Part shown: in pieces, positions 15,168 through 23,572 of the stretch | How the letters are laid out: each line of letters starts with the position of its first letter | How positions within the stretch are numbered: position 1 is the first letter of the stretch | From: Candidatus Kaiserbacteria bacterium | Lineage (GTDB): Bacteria; Patescibacteriota; Minisyncoccia; Phycocordibacterales; Phycocordibacteraceae | Assembly (NCBI GenBank): GCA_029288835.1 | Contig: JARIGN010000028.1 | Span: 1 to 47,172, forward strand | DNA length: 47,172 nucleotides | Reading direction: 5' to 3' | Notes under the pieces: generated by a model | The model's database searches: none | What the model saw: the letters and a program-made list of their open reading frames with translations, nothing else | What the model was told of the DNA's origin: nothing | Made by a program: the position numbers and the translations under genes

Positions 15168-15572
15168 ATGGGTATATACGATGGACTTAAAGATGCGGCA
15201 GGGATCTTGAAGGAGGCGGGTAAAATCGAACAATACCGTCAGATTCTTGAGGTGCAAGAAAAGCTTTTGGAAATGCAAAAGCAGATTTCTGAGTTGGAGA
15301 CGGAAAATAAGACGCTCAAAGAAAAGCTCGATACCAAGGGCCAGCTTGTGTTTGAGAACAATTCCTACTGGCTGGTGCAGGGTGGGAAGAATGACGGACC
15401 TTACTGCTCTTGTTGCTGGGACGACAATCGTAAGACGATAAGGATGCAGCCGTGCGGCAATCCTGCGTATTTCAGTTGCCCGAAGTGCGAAAACAAATCA
15501 GTAAAAATTTACGCTGATGGCCCTGGTCGAGGAGCTAACCCTGTTCATGTATACCGACCAAACTATCTGTGA
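15168..15572 (+). CDS. Coiled-coil protein with C-terminal zinc ribbon
   Basis: A 134-residue protein with an N-terminal helical coiled coil (residues ~15-65, rich in Glu/Lys/Leu/Gln) and a C-terminal zinc-ribbon-like module, CSCCWDD near 85-91 and CPKCENK near 107-113. It is probably a nucleic-acid- or protein-binding adaptor; no function is known. TATAAT at 15152-15157 is a good -10, giving a leader of only a few bases. The last bases overlap the GTG of the Abi-like gene (GTGA overlap), so the two are translationally coupled. They are the first genes after tRNA-Gln in the probable island. Confidence 0.72.
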   Translation: MGIYDGLKDAAGILKEAGKIEQYRQILEVQEKLLEMQKQISELETENKTLKEKLDTKGQLVFENNSYWLVQGGKNDGPYCSCCWDDNRKTIRMQPCGNPAYFSCPKCENKSVKIYADGPGRGANPVHVYRPNYL

Positions 15573-16426
15573 ATACCGATTTCAGAAAACGAATGGGTTT
15601 AGATCAGGCAGATGCTGCTGAAGCACGCAAGCGGTTTCTTAATCGTATCAGTGTATCTATTCTCCGGTGGCTTCAAGACAACAAAGGTCGAATCTTCTAC
15701 GACGAGAATTTTATTTGGTGGATTAGCGAAGAACTGGGTGAGCCTTGGGGAGATAGAGTGAAGGCGCGCGAATATGGTAGTGGTTACTGGTCTGATGTGA
15801 CTATGGAGACGATGACCAAGGGTGATTTCTATCAAACTCTTTCTGTTGTAGAGAAGGCTTATCAATATCTGGCTGAAGATCGACCAGGCCAAATTTATGA
15901 CCCCTATGGCTTCAATAGGTCGGAAGAATCAATCAACATTTGGAATTTTAATGAAAGGATGAACCGAATCATGCTTCTATCAGAAACCGATCTCGGTGTC
16001 TTTTGGAAGGATGGCAAGTTTTACCTCTCAGGCGCGAAAGAACTCGACGAGGCGCTGATTTCCGATACCCTTGAATGGTTATCAAACTACCCTGCAACTC
16101 AAAAGCAGTTTGCTATTGCTCTCGGTCATTACAAAAAATCCATCCAGACGTCTTCCGCGGGTAAGGATGCGATTACGAATTCGTATACAAGCGTAGAAGC
16201 TCTTGCAAAGGAAATCCTTAAAAACGATCGCTCGTTCGATAAGAACTCGGATGAGCTCGTAGAAAAGCTTGGACTGCCGAAGGAATATAAAAATATTGTT
16301 CACTACTACAAGCAGCTCGCAAATGAGTATGGTAGCCGACACGCAGGAAGCGACCCAACACACAAAGAGGTTGAGGCTTTTGTCTATTTAACTGGGTTGT
16401 TGCTCCGTCTGATGACTGGTGTCTAG
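15569..16426 (+). CDS. Abi-C-like (abortive infection) protein
   Basis: A 285-residue protein. The C-terminal third (~205-285) resembles the Abi-C domain of abortive-infection proteins: TSVEALAKEIL, then a spacer, then YGSRHAGSDPTHKEVEAFVYL with the RHAG motif. The N-terminal two thirds match nothing I recognise. The GTG start overlaps the stop of the zinc-ribbon gene by four bases, so the pair is co-expressed. The 3' end overlaps the serine recombinase tail by 39 bases on the other strand. The island position supports an anti-phage role, which remains inference. Confidence 0.6.
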   Translation: MNTDFRKRMGLDQADAAEARKRFLNRISVSILRWLQDNKGRIFYDENFIWWISEELGEPWGDRVKAREYGSGYWSDVTMETMTKGDFYQTLSVVEKAYQYLAEDRPGQIYDPYGFNRSEESINIWNFNERMNRIMLLSETDLGVFWKDGKFYLSGAKELDEALISDTLEWLSNYPATQKQFAIALGHYKKSIQTSSAGKDAITNSYTSVEALAKEILKNDRSFDKNSDELVEKLGLPKEYKNIVHYYKQLANEYGSRHAGSDPTHKEVEAFVYLTGLLLRLMTGV

Positions 16427-17740
16427 AGAGATTATTTTCTGCTCTAGTTTCAGCTTACTCTTCAAACAAGTCAGCAGATCTCTCTTCTCAAATAAATTCC
16501 CATAGCTCAGAACGTGCTTCGCGTAGTTCCTTATATCTACCTCCTTTGCGATGCACTCCTCTTCCTTCAATCCCAGAATTTTGGACTGGAATGCATTGTG
16601 ACGCTCGATCTCAACTTCAAGCTTTTTCCTGAGGCCTGACTTATCGAGATCGATTTGGTCGATGATCCCGACCAGTTGGCTGATTAGTATCTTCTCCTCA
16701 ATGTATCCCTCCTTGCAGTTAATATCCCTTGAGCGTGTGCAGCCATAGTAGGTGTATTTGGCTATGGTGCCGTCTTTCAGATTCTTATACTTATCCTGGG
16801 CCGTCACTCCTGACCCACAAGCGCCACAGAAGAGGATGCGGGTGAAGGCAAATTCCTTATACTTGCCCTTAGCCCGTATCTGGAGATGGAGCTGCTTCTG
16901 GACCTCGTCATAGAGCTCTTTTGAGATGAGTGGTGCGTGCTTTCCTTGAAACCATCTACCGCTCGCTTTCGGATACTCGAAGGTTCCATGATAGAAATGG
17001 TTCGCGAGTATCACGTATATGTTGCTCAGTGTGAGTGCCTTTCCGCTTCGTGATGTAAACCCAATCTCCTTAAGCCACCGGTATAGCTTCCTCCCGCTCC
17101 ACCCCTCATATGCTACCTTCGTGAACATCTCTTTAATAACGGGTGCTCGCTCAGGATCTATAAAGACCACACCCTTCTGATCCTTATTCTTTGAGTTTAC
17201 ATATCCTGTTGGCGCGACCGATGGCCAGAGCCCCAGTTCACACTTCGTTTTAAGTCCACGCTTTACGTTTATGCTCTTATTATCGTTCTCGAGCTTCGCC
17301 TGGCTTCCAAGGATCATGAGGAGGAACTTCTCGTTTGGGTTATTCGTGAAGCGCTGGCTGTGGGTGCGTATTTCAATAAGTTTCTTCTGGTCGAGGAGGT
17401 CGACAATGGCTCCCAGGTCTCCTGCATTTCGGGAGAGGCGATCAGGGTGCCAGACGAGTATGCCGTTAAACTTTCCTGAGCGGATATCCGTGAGGAGCTG
17501 GTTAAAGACCGGGCGCTGCCCACAGTCTTTCGCGGAGTGCGATTCCCGGTATATGTCGACAATAGTGAGTCCTTCACGCTGAGCGGTCGTTAACATCTCG
17601 TTAATTTGTGAATCTACTGAGAGCGCCTGCCGCTCCTCGCTCTCGCTTGATTTTCGGGCATAGAGGCAGTATCTGAGTGGCTCTGCTGCCTGGACTGCCG
17701 CAAACCCTACCTGAGCCCCGTATTGTGCCGTTTGGTCCAT
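16388..17740 (-). CDS. Large serine recombinase
   Basis: A 450-residue site-specific recombinase. The N-terminal resolvase domain (~20-165) starts CLYARKSSESEER, where one of the paired serines is the nucleophile, and includes LVWHPDRLSRN. A recombinase domain (~190-290: GYVNSKNK...GWSGRKLYRWL) follows. A zinc ribbon (FCGACGSG near 315, then YYGCTRSRDINC) and a C-terminal coiled coil complete it. It would catalyse integration or excision between short att sites. It converges on and overlaps the Abi-like gene and diverges from the restriction operon. Att sites were not identified. Confidence 0.92.
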   Translation of the reverse strand: MDQTAQYGAQVGFAAVQAAEPLRYCLYARKSSESEERQALSVDSQINEMLTTAQREGLTIVDIYRESHSAKDCGQRPVFNQLLTDIRSGKFNGILVWHPDRLSRNAGDLGAIVDLLDQKKLIEIRTHSQRFTNNPNEKFLLMILGSQAKLENDNKSINVKRGLKTKCELGLWPSVAPTGYVNSKNKDQKGVVFIDPERAPVIKEMFTKVAYEGWSGRKLYRWLKEIGFTSRSGKALTLSNIYVILANHFYHGTFEYPKASGRWFQGKHAPLISKELYDEVQKQLHLQIRAKGKYKEFAFTRILFCGACGSGVTAQDKYKNLKDGTIAKYTYYGCTRSRDINCKEGYIEEKILISQLVGIIDQIDLDKSGLRKKLEVEIERHNAFQSKILGLKEEECIAKEVDIRNYAKHVLSYGNLFEKRDLLTCLKSKLKLEQKIISLDTSHQTEQQPS

Positions 17741-17957
17741 ACACCATACACAAAGCCCTAGAAGGTGAGGGAAGTCTAGGAGAGGGGAGGGGATAAATCT
17801 CTTTGGGAATAACCCTTTCTTTTGGCTTTAAAATCGTATAAAGTAATGTCGAGTAGTCTTATACTTACTAAGAGACCCCAATACGGATACGCCCACCAAG
17901 TCTGGTATCAGAAGGGGATACTAGCTACAGCACGATTTCTGGTATAGGCTAGTACTA

Positions 17958-18809
17958 ATGGCAAAAAGAAAGCTGCGTGGTAGCGACTTCTTGATGCGCT
18001 GGTCTCAGGGTGCTTGGAGCGAGAACCAGCTAGTTGAAGCCGTAAATAAGACGGGGGATTTTTTCGCGCTTCCATACGGACCGAGTGGTACTGCCCCAGA
18101 TGACGACCCACAGGCCTACGAACGTTATTTTGAGAGACTCGAAGCGACAGGTCTTGGTTCGGTTAAGCGTCCCGACCTTCTTATCTTTCGTAAGGAACAA
18201 GAGCAACATGCACTCATGCTCGTAGATGAGCTTGATGGTGTTGAGGAACTACCATTCCATTCAGAGGATGAAAAACCAATACAAGATTTGCTGTCACTCG
18301 CGATTATGGCAGTTGAATGCGAGAACAGCCTATGGGTTGCTAAGCAAATGCCAATGTATAACCACACCCTCAAACCTCAAAAGCGATTGGGAGGGAAAAT
18401 GGGATTGGCGAAAAATGCTGTTCTGCCAACAATAATCGTCAAAGAGGAGGACCGTCAGCCTCTTAAGGAGTGGCAGTCGCGGAATCCGAATCTCCCGCTA
18501 CATATCTGGCACGCATTTTTTGATGAAGCGTATGGCATTGCTTTTGCAGACATGAATAGTCTTATAGACGATGGCACTATCGAGCCCTCGGTCTATGAGT
18601 TCGCAAATGCGGGCCAGGCTTCTAAGAAAAAGACCCTTTATAAAGCCCATTTCTATCTCGGATATCCATTGGCTGAATCAACAAAGCAGCCAGATCTAAA
18701 GGCTCAGACCATCGTGGATAACAATGGGCATATTTTCCCTTATGTGACATTCTCTGGTGGTTCTATGACCATAAGGGGCGAAGCCCTCGAGATTTTGAAA
18801 GGTTTGTAA
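17958..18809 (+). CDS. AccI-like type II restriction endonuclease
   Basis: A 283-residue protein resembling the AccI restriction endonuclease family, whose founding member cuts GTMKAC sites. Recognised stretches are RGSDFLMRWSQGAWSEN (7-23), RPDLLIF (~73-79), an AVECENSLW acidic segment (~114-122) that with the preceding Asp residues may form the metal site, and KPQKRLGGKMGL. The start follows a TATAGG box by nine bases. The cognate methyltransferase begins 20 bases downstream. The actual recognition sequence here is not known. Confidence 0.82.
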   Translation: MAKRKLRGSDFLMRWSQGAWSENQLVEAVNKTGDFFALPYGPSGTAPDDDPQAYERYFERLEATGLGSVKRPDLLIFRKEQEQHALMLVDELDGVEELPFHSEDEKPIQDLLSLAIMAVECENSLWVAKQMPMYNHTLKPQKRLGGKMGLAKNAVLPTIIVKEEDRQPLKEWQSRNPNLPLHIWHAFFDEAYGIAFADMNSLIDDGTIEPSVYEFANAGQASKKKTLYKAHFYLGYPLAESTKQPDLKAQTIVDNNGHIFPYVTFSGGSMTIRGEALEILKGL

Positions 18810-18828
18810 GTCAAGTTAAACTGCTTAG

Positions 18829-20298
18829 GTGAAAACCCGCGAGCAACTTAGAGAATTGGGGCAGTTTTGGACACCTGGTTGGGTAGCTGACTGCATGGTT
18901 ACTTATGCAGTTAGCAATAAATCAGATCATATCTTTGATCCTGCTCATGGAATGGGCGCTTTTTTCACAGCAGCTAAAAGACTCGAGAAGACATTAAAAA
19001 GAGAGATATCCTTATTTGGATCCGATATTGACTCAGAGCTGATTGATCAGATTAAAGAAGCAGAAATCCTTGATCCAAAAGATTTGAAGAATTTACAAAC
19101 TAAGGATTTCGTGGAGATCGCCCTAGAAAAGAAATATAAGTCTATAGTCGTAAATCCTCCGTACATACGACATCACCGTATTTCTCAGGATAAGAAACAA
19201 ACTCTTAAGTCTTTGGCTCAAAAACATCTAGGCTATGAGCTAGATGGTCGGGCAGGGCTTCATATATATTTTCTCATTCTCAGCCTTCTCTCTTTAGAAA
19301 AAGGTGGTCGTCTTTCATTTATTGTATCGTCAGATATATGCGAGGGAGTCTTTGCAAATGATCTTTGGCAATGGATTACGAAACACTATCGTATAGATGC
19401 GGTGTTAACTTTTACTGGTAACGCGACACCTTTTCCTGGTGTTGATACGAATGCCATAATTTTCTTTATCGAGAACTCAAAACCTAAAGCAACTTTCTCA
19501 TGGGCAAAATGCTTAGTGGAGGATCGCGCTGAACTACTGAAATGGGTTAGGACCAATTTTGATATTAATAAGACGAACCCTGAAAAGATGCTTTCATTCG
19601 AAAGATCGTTGAAAGAAGGACTTAAGACTGGCTTTTCTCGCTTACCACAAACAGAAGAGCATAAATACACTCTTGCTGATTTTGCTGTTGCAATGCGTGG
19701 TATAGCAACTGGTAATAATGATTTTTTCCTACTTGATTTGAAAACAGTAGAGCAGTTCAATATTCCAGAAGAATACCTAGTTCCAACTATTGGAAGGACT
19801 AGAGATCTAGTGGGAAATGTAATTGACGAGAAAACTCTTCAAGCACTTGATGCTAAAGGCAGGCCTCGATACTTACTCTATATAGACACCGATAATATTG
19901 CTGATCTGCCGCGTTCAGTACGTAATTATCTTGAACATGGTGAAGAAAAGGGTGTCAATAAAACATCTTTAGTTGCTGCACGCCGTACTTGGTTTAAAAT
20001 GGAAAAAAGAAATCCGCCACCTATTCTATTTTCATATTTGGGACGACGAAGCTCAAGATTCATCCATAATAAGGCACAGGTACTTCCTCTCAATGGTTTT
20101 CTCTGTATTTATCCAAAAAATAACAGTAAGGCGTATATAGCAAAATTAATAGAGTTGCTAAACCAAGAAGAAATACTGAAAAATCTCTTTTTGGTCGGTA
20201 AGTCATACGGATCAGATGCAGTAAAAGTTGAGCCTCGAGCTATAGAACGTCTTCCAATTCCAGAAAGGCTTGTGCAACAAGTTGGACTAATCCCATAG
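18829..20298 (+). CDS. Type II adenine-specific DNA methyltransferase
   Basis: The modification partner of the AccI-like enzyme, 489 residues. It begins with GTG. The N-terminal GQFWTP segment (12-17) and DPAHGMGAF (~38-46) form the S-adenosylmethionine site (motifs X and I). NPPYIRH near residue 108 is the N6-adenine catalytic motif IV. The C-terminal half (~280-489) is a target-recognition region. It methylates adenine in host sites to protect them from the neighbouring endonuclease. Only two bases separate its stop from xseA, implying coupled translation. Confidence 0.92.
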   Translation: MKTREQLRELGQFWTPGWVADCMVTYAVSNKSDHIFDPAHGMGAFFTAAKRLEKTLKREISLFGSDIDSELIDQIKEAEILDPKDLKNLQTKDFVEIALEKKYKSIVVNPPYIRHHRISQDKKQTLKSLAQKHLGYELDGRAGLHIYFLILSLLSLEKGGRLSFIVSSDICEGVFANDLWQWITKHYRIDAVLTFTGNATPFPGVDTNAIIFFIENSKPKATFSWAKCLVEDRAELLKWVRTNFDINKTNPEKMLSFERSLKEGLKTGFSRLPQTEEHKYTLADFAVAMRGIATGNNDFFLLDLKTVEQFNIPEEYLVPTIGRTRDLVGNVIDEKTLQALDAKGRPRYLLYIDTDNIADLPRSVRNYLEHGEEKGVNKTSLVAARRTWFKMEKRNPPPILFSYLGRRSSRFIHNKAQVLPLNGFLCIYPKNNSKAYIAKLIELLNQEEILKNLFLVGKSYGSDAVKVEPRAIERLPIPERLVQQVGLIP

Positions 20299-20300
20299 TT

Positions 20301-21617
20301 ATGCCCGAAGAAAGCTCCCCATTTTCTGTCAAAGAGTATATTGCCGAGCTGAACGCTAAGCTGTCGACAGTCTTTGGGGATGTTGTCGGTGAGGTAAGCG
20401 AAGTAAAGAAACACGGAAGCGGACATGTGTATTTTACGATCAAAGACAAGGATTCAGTGGATACATTACCCTGCGCCATTTGGCGAAGCCGGTACGCAAT
20501 GAGTAGCGTAGAGATAGAAGTTGGTATGGAGCTTCTAGTAAAAGGGAGGCCAAATTATTATGGTCCTCACGGGAAGCTCTCATTCATCGCCGATTCAGTT
20601 CAGTTGGTAGGTGAGGGAGCGCTACTTAAAGCATATGAGAAATTAAAGAAGAAACTAGAAGAAGAAGGAATTTTTGAACCTTCAAAAAAGAAACCGCTTC
20701 CTGCATATCCCCACAGGATTGGCGTAGTCACGTCAGTGCATGGCGCGGTAATACACGATTTCAACAATAATTTAAAGAAGTATGGATTTAAAGTCCGAAT
20801 TCGAGATACTCGAGTTGAGGGTCCAGAATCTGGAAAGGACATAACGCTTGCAGTGCGAGCATTTCGTGAAGAAGATATCGATGTGCTTGTGATTTTGAGG
20901 GGTGGTGGATCGATCCAGTCTCTGGCTGGTTTTGATAATGAAGCATTGGTACGAGAGATTGCTTCTTTCCCTACACCAGTCATTGCGGGTCTTGGTCACC
21001 ACCAGGATGTGCCACTCGCAGCACTAGCTGCGGATGCGATGGAATCCACACCTTCTTTAGTTGCTGAACTTCTTAATGAATCGTGGAGTACCGCTCAGTA
21101 CTCTCTACAAAAATCAGAAAGTATAATTTTAAGAAGTTATGAATACATGCTTAGTTCTGTCGCAGGAGATCTGGACAGAACGTACATACGAATAGAGAGG
21201 GCACTAGAACACATTTTTGATCTCTATACTCAAACTGAAAGAACTATCAGAGATGGTCTCACTAAAATCGGATATGCCATTGGACAGTCAAAAAGAGAAA
21301 TGGAGGGTTATTCAAAGACGATACTTTCGCGTTTTGGCGCATCGACCAAATACGCAAAATCGGAGTATTTGGTTAAGACCCCAGTTCGCCTCATAGCTCT
21401 CTTCGGTGCGCGCGTAAAAGGTTGCAGTACCTATTTACAACAAATGGAAAGACTAATTGAAACGAATAATCCTGAGAGACAACTAAAACTTGGGTATAGC
21501 CTTGCCTTCGCTGAGGGTAAGGTAATTAAGTCCAGCAAAGATCTTACTAAATGCTCGGCTCTAAGTTTGCGATTTGCTGATGGCGGCGCAGAGACGATAA
21601 TTAAAGAAATAACTTAA
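20301..21617 (+). CDS. xseA: Exodeoxyribonuclease VII large subunit
   Basis: Degrades single-stranded DNA from both ends to short oligonucleotides, in complex with XseB. The N-terminal OB-fold DNA-binding domain (~8-105) has the GEVSEVKKHGSGHVYFTIKD pattern. The catalytic core (~135-330) includes RIGVVTS, DVLVILRGGGS, PVIAGLGHH and a DAMESTPSLVAEL segment. The rest is a coiled coil. At 438 residues it is near the usual length. It begins two bases after the methyltransferase stop and is followed by xseB six bases on. Its place inside a restriction-modification operon is unusual for a housekeeping nuclease. Confidence 0.93.
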   Translation: MPEESSPFSVKEYIAELNAKLSTVFGDVVGEVSEVKKHGSGHVYFTIKDKDSVDTLPCAIWRSRYAMSSVEIEVGMELLVKGRPNYYGPHGKLSFIADSVQLVGEGALLKAYEKLKKKLEEEGIFEPSKKKPLPAYPHRIGVVTSVHGAVIHDFNNNLKKYGFKVRIRDTRVEGPESGKDITLAVRAFREEDIDVLVILRGGGSIQSLAGFDNEALVREIASFPTPVIAGLGHHQDVPLAALAADAMESTPSLVAELLNESWSTAQYSLQKSESIILRSYEYMLSSVAGDLDRTYIRIERALEHIFDLYTQTERTIRDGLTKIGYAIGQSKREMEGYSKTILSRFGASTKYAKSEYLVKTPVRLIALFGARVKGCSTYLQQMERLIETNNPERQLKLGYSLAFAEGKVIKSSKDLTKCSALSLRFADGGAETIIKEIT

Positions 21618-21622
21618 ATCTT

Positions 21623-21871
21623 ATGACTAATGAAAAAGTAAACCTAAGTGAGAATTTGACGAAGCTCTCCAAGATAGCTGATTGGTTTGATCATCAGGAG
21701 GAAATAGATGTAGAGGAGGGTCTTTCTAAGGTTAAAGAGGCTTCTGTTCTCATAAAGGATAGTCGCGCTCGCTTACAGGAAATTGAGAATGAATTTGATG
21801 AGGTTAAAAAAGAAATGGAGAGCAGTACTGAAGAGGCCTCTGACTCAAGTGAAGAAGATATGTCTTTCTAA
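21623..21871 (+). CDS. xseB: Exodeoxyribonuclease VII small subunit
   Basis: An 82-residue helical protein that would bind the coiled coil of XseA. Residues 6-45 show the XseB pattern: a short helix (LSENLTKLSKIADWF), then EEGLSKVKEASVLIKDSRARLQ. The acidic C-terminal tail (SSTEEASDSSEED) is typical. Six bases separate it from xseA, making it the last gene of the four-gene operon. It converges on the XRE regulator gene, whose stop lies 18 bases away. Confidence 0.85.
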   Translation: MTNEKVNLSENLTKLSKIADWFDHQEEIDVEEGLSKVKEASVLIKDSRARLQEIENEFDEVKKEMESSTEEASDSSEEDMSF

Positions 21872-21889
21872 TCTTCTCTCCCCAAGCTA

Positions 21890-22108
21890 TTACAAGAAGT
21901 ACTCAACTTTCTTTCCATATACTTTTGCAAGTCGGTTAAGCCAAATAGCCTCCACGCGTAATTCGCCTGCCTCTATTTTGGATACCCATGACTGTGTGCA
22001 TCCGAGCTTTTGAGCTACTTCTGCTTGGGTAAGTCCTGCTTCCAAGCGTGCTTTCTTAAGTCGGTCAACGAACGCGGAACGTTCCTTGGTATGAATAGAT
22101 TTCTTCAT
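21890..22108 (-). CDS. XRE-family helix-turn-helix regulator
   Basis: A 72-residue single-domain DNA-binding protein. The helix-turn-helix is at ~16-60: KARLEAGLTQAEVAQKLGC, then TQSWVSKIEAGELRV. The size is like phage repressors and restriction-modification controller (C) proteins. Two palindromic boxes lie just upstream of its start (22121-22137 and 22136-22152), suggesting autoregulation. Its position after a restriction-modification-exonuclease operon, in opposite orientation, allows but does not prove a C-protein role. An antitoxin or element repressor is also possible. Confidence 0.88.
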   Translation of the reverse strand: MKKSIHTKERSAFVDRLKKARLEAGLTQAEVAQKLGCTQSWVSKIEAGELRVEAIWLNRLAKVYGKKVEYFL

Positions 22109-22120
22109 ACCTATAGGCTG

Positions 22121-22152
22121 TATTCCATTATGGGATATTCCAAAATGGAATA
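22121..22152 (-). promoter_or_regulatory. Tandem palindromic operators of the XRE regulator
   Basis: Box 2 (22136-22152), TATTCCAAAATGGAATA, is a perfect palindrome with a three-base centre. Box 1 (22121-22137), TATTCCATTATGGGATA, is the same site with one mispaired position per arm. They share two bases, so their centres are 15 bp apart, and they lie 13 bases from the regulator's start codon. A repressor site array over its own promoter is the simplest reading. Confidence 0.7.
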
Positions 22153-22272
22153 TCTATGCTACGGTTAAGCTAGAGCGTCAACGAGGGGATAACTAACTAC
22201 ATTAACCCTCTGGATGAAGCTACAGTACCAACGTTCAGGCACGCACGATATTAATCTTAAAGAATACGCTGT

Positions 22273-22854
22273 ATGGAGAGTACGCATAAATCTAAGAAAC
22301 GCAGGGTTAATCCAGTGCTCTACTACCTCATACTTATAACAATAGGCTTATTTTGCATAGTTATATTCACATCAGGCAGTTCCAATACCAGTGGAAATAC
22401 CAGTACTTCAAGTAGCTCAGCGAACACATCCAATACGACCACTCCTTCAATCTCCATGTCCGAGATAGAATTTTCCAACCTGCAGTTAGGGTGTCAGCCG
22501 ATTTCGTTAGAGGGAGGAGGAATATATCCAGACTGTAATAATGGAAAATTCCAAATACTAGGGCAGGTCACTAATAACTCACCCTACGGATTCGTGGGAG
22601 TGAGTCTTACAGTAGATGCATACGATTGCCCAACTACAGTAATAAATTCCTCCTGCTCACATATTGGGCAAGATACTTTTGCTGACCTGTTAGTTAATGG
22701 AAATGCGGAAGCTCTTTTTCCGCCAGATCAAACACGCGAAGGATATGCCATGGTTAACTTGAGTGGTCTTCCACCAATCCAAGGGAATTTTGAGTGGCAA
22801 TACACCGTCACTGGATTTTGGAATGGATTCGAGGAGCTACCCGTGACCCAGTAG
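22273..22854 (+). CDS. Membrane-anchored secreted protein, possible FxLYD-like domain
   Basis: A 193-residue protein: basic N-terminus (KSKKRRVN), one transmembrane helix at ~14-34, a Ser/Thr/Asn-rich linker (35-60), and an external beta-sandwich-like domain (~65-193). That domain has paired cysteines (CQP...DCNN, DCPTTV...SSCS), suggesting disulfides. Segments such as GQVTNNSPYGFVGVSLTVDAYDC resemble FxLYD-type domains of Gram-positive cell-surface proteins. It is transcribed away from the XRE gene. Function is unknown. Confidence 0.68.
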   Translation: MESTHKSKKRRVNPVLYYLILITIGLFCIVIFTSGSSNTSGNTSTSSSSANTSNTTTPSISMSEIEFSNLQLGCQPISLEGGGIYPDCNNGKFQILGQVTNNSPYGFVGVSLTVDAYDCPTTVINSSCSHIGQDTFADLLVNGNAEALFPPDQTREGYAMVNLSGLPPIQGNFEWQYTVTGFWNGFEELPVTQ

Positions 22855-22863
22855 CCAGCATGA

Positions 22864-23256
22864 TCAAAGCCCAAACTCCTCGGGAAGCCTCCATTCAAGA
22901 TACCGCATGGCCAGATCCGGGTCTCCCATTTCTATAGCTTGATGCACGGTAGTGCGTGCTTTGAGGAGGATTGCAAGCTTAAGCACTGCAGGGACCTCGC
23001 GAAAGGAAGGATTCTTCCTTAAGAAATACTTGTACTGCCGGGCAGTGATCTCAGCGTATGCGCAGGCCTCTCTAACCGTGGCCTCGATTCGAAAAGCAGC
23101 AATAAGTTTCTCAACTTTCTGCTCATCCATCCACCACGCGTTCGCGCTATAGCAAATTGGCACTTCTTGGCCATTGGGAAGCCTTGCAGAATAAGCCATG
23201 CGCGATGGTTGCTTTGTGTATGAGCGTTTTTGGGTATGTGCGTGAGCGGTGCCCAT
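22864..23256 (-). CDS. Terminase-small-subunit-like helix-turn-helix protein
   Basis: A 130-residue protein. After a basic, disordered N-terminus, residues ~45-90 form a helix-turn-helix like phage terminase small subunits (LIAAFRIEATVREACAYAEI, then TARQYKYFLRKNPSF). The C-terminal part (AIEMGDPDLAMRYLEWRLP) is also typical of that family. A promoter is visible: TTGACA (minus strand, 23282-23287), a 16-17 base spacer, an ATGATT-like -10, then five to six bases to ATG. No other phage packaging gene is nearby, so it may be a phage relic or a regulator using the same fold. Confidence 0.6.
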   Translation of the reverse strand: MGTAHAHTQKRSYTKQPSRMAYSARLPNGQEVPICYSANAWWMDEQKVEKLIAAFRIEATVREACAYAEITARQYKYFLRKNPSFREVPAVLKLAILLKARTTVHQAIEMGDPDLAMRYLEWRLPEEFGL

Positions 23257-23572
23257 ACTTAAATCATTGATTTTTCGAACGCCTTGTCAATTGGGAAATA
23301 GGAAAATCAGCGAATAAAGGCGTAGGTAAGGGCTTTTCTTCAAAACCCATTTTTCCATGGAGGCCATATTTGGGTACAAAACTTTCTATAAATATAGACC
23401 TAAAGGGGTGCATGGCAGCGAAAAATATCCGCCAAAAAACCCTTACAACAGCTCACATAACCTGGTACCAGACCATACATCGCAGCCAATTGAATCTGGG
23501 CACGCCTCGTAGCCTTGGCTAGCGGGCGCCCCCGTGTCCCAATGGTGCGAGACTAGGAATCCAGCCTAGGAG
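23257..23572. other. 316-base intergenic region
   Basis: No gene is seen. The first ~30 bases hold the minus-strand promoter of the terminase-like gene. A GGG/CCC plus TTTT/AAAA stem lies near 23331-23349. GTACCAGA (23465-23472) with CGCAGC (23481-23486) partly resembles the repeat found at 26296. From about 23490 base composition turns visibly GC-rich and stays so to about 25800. Confidence 0.5.
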
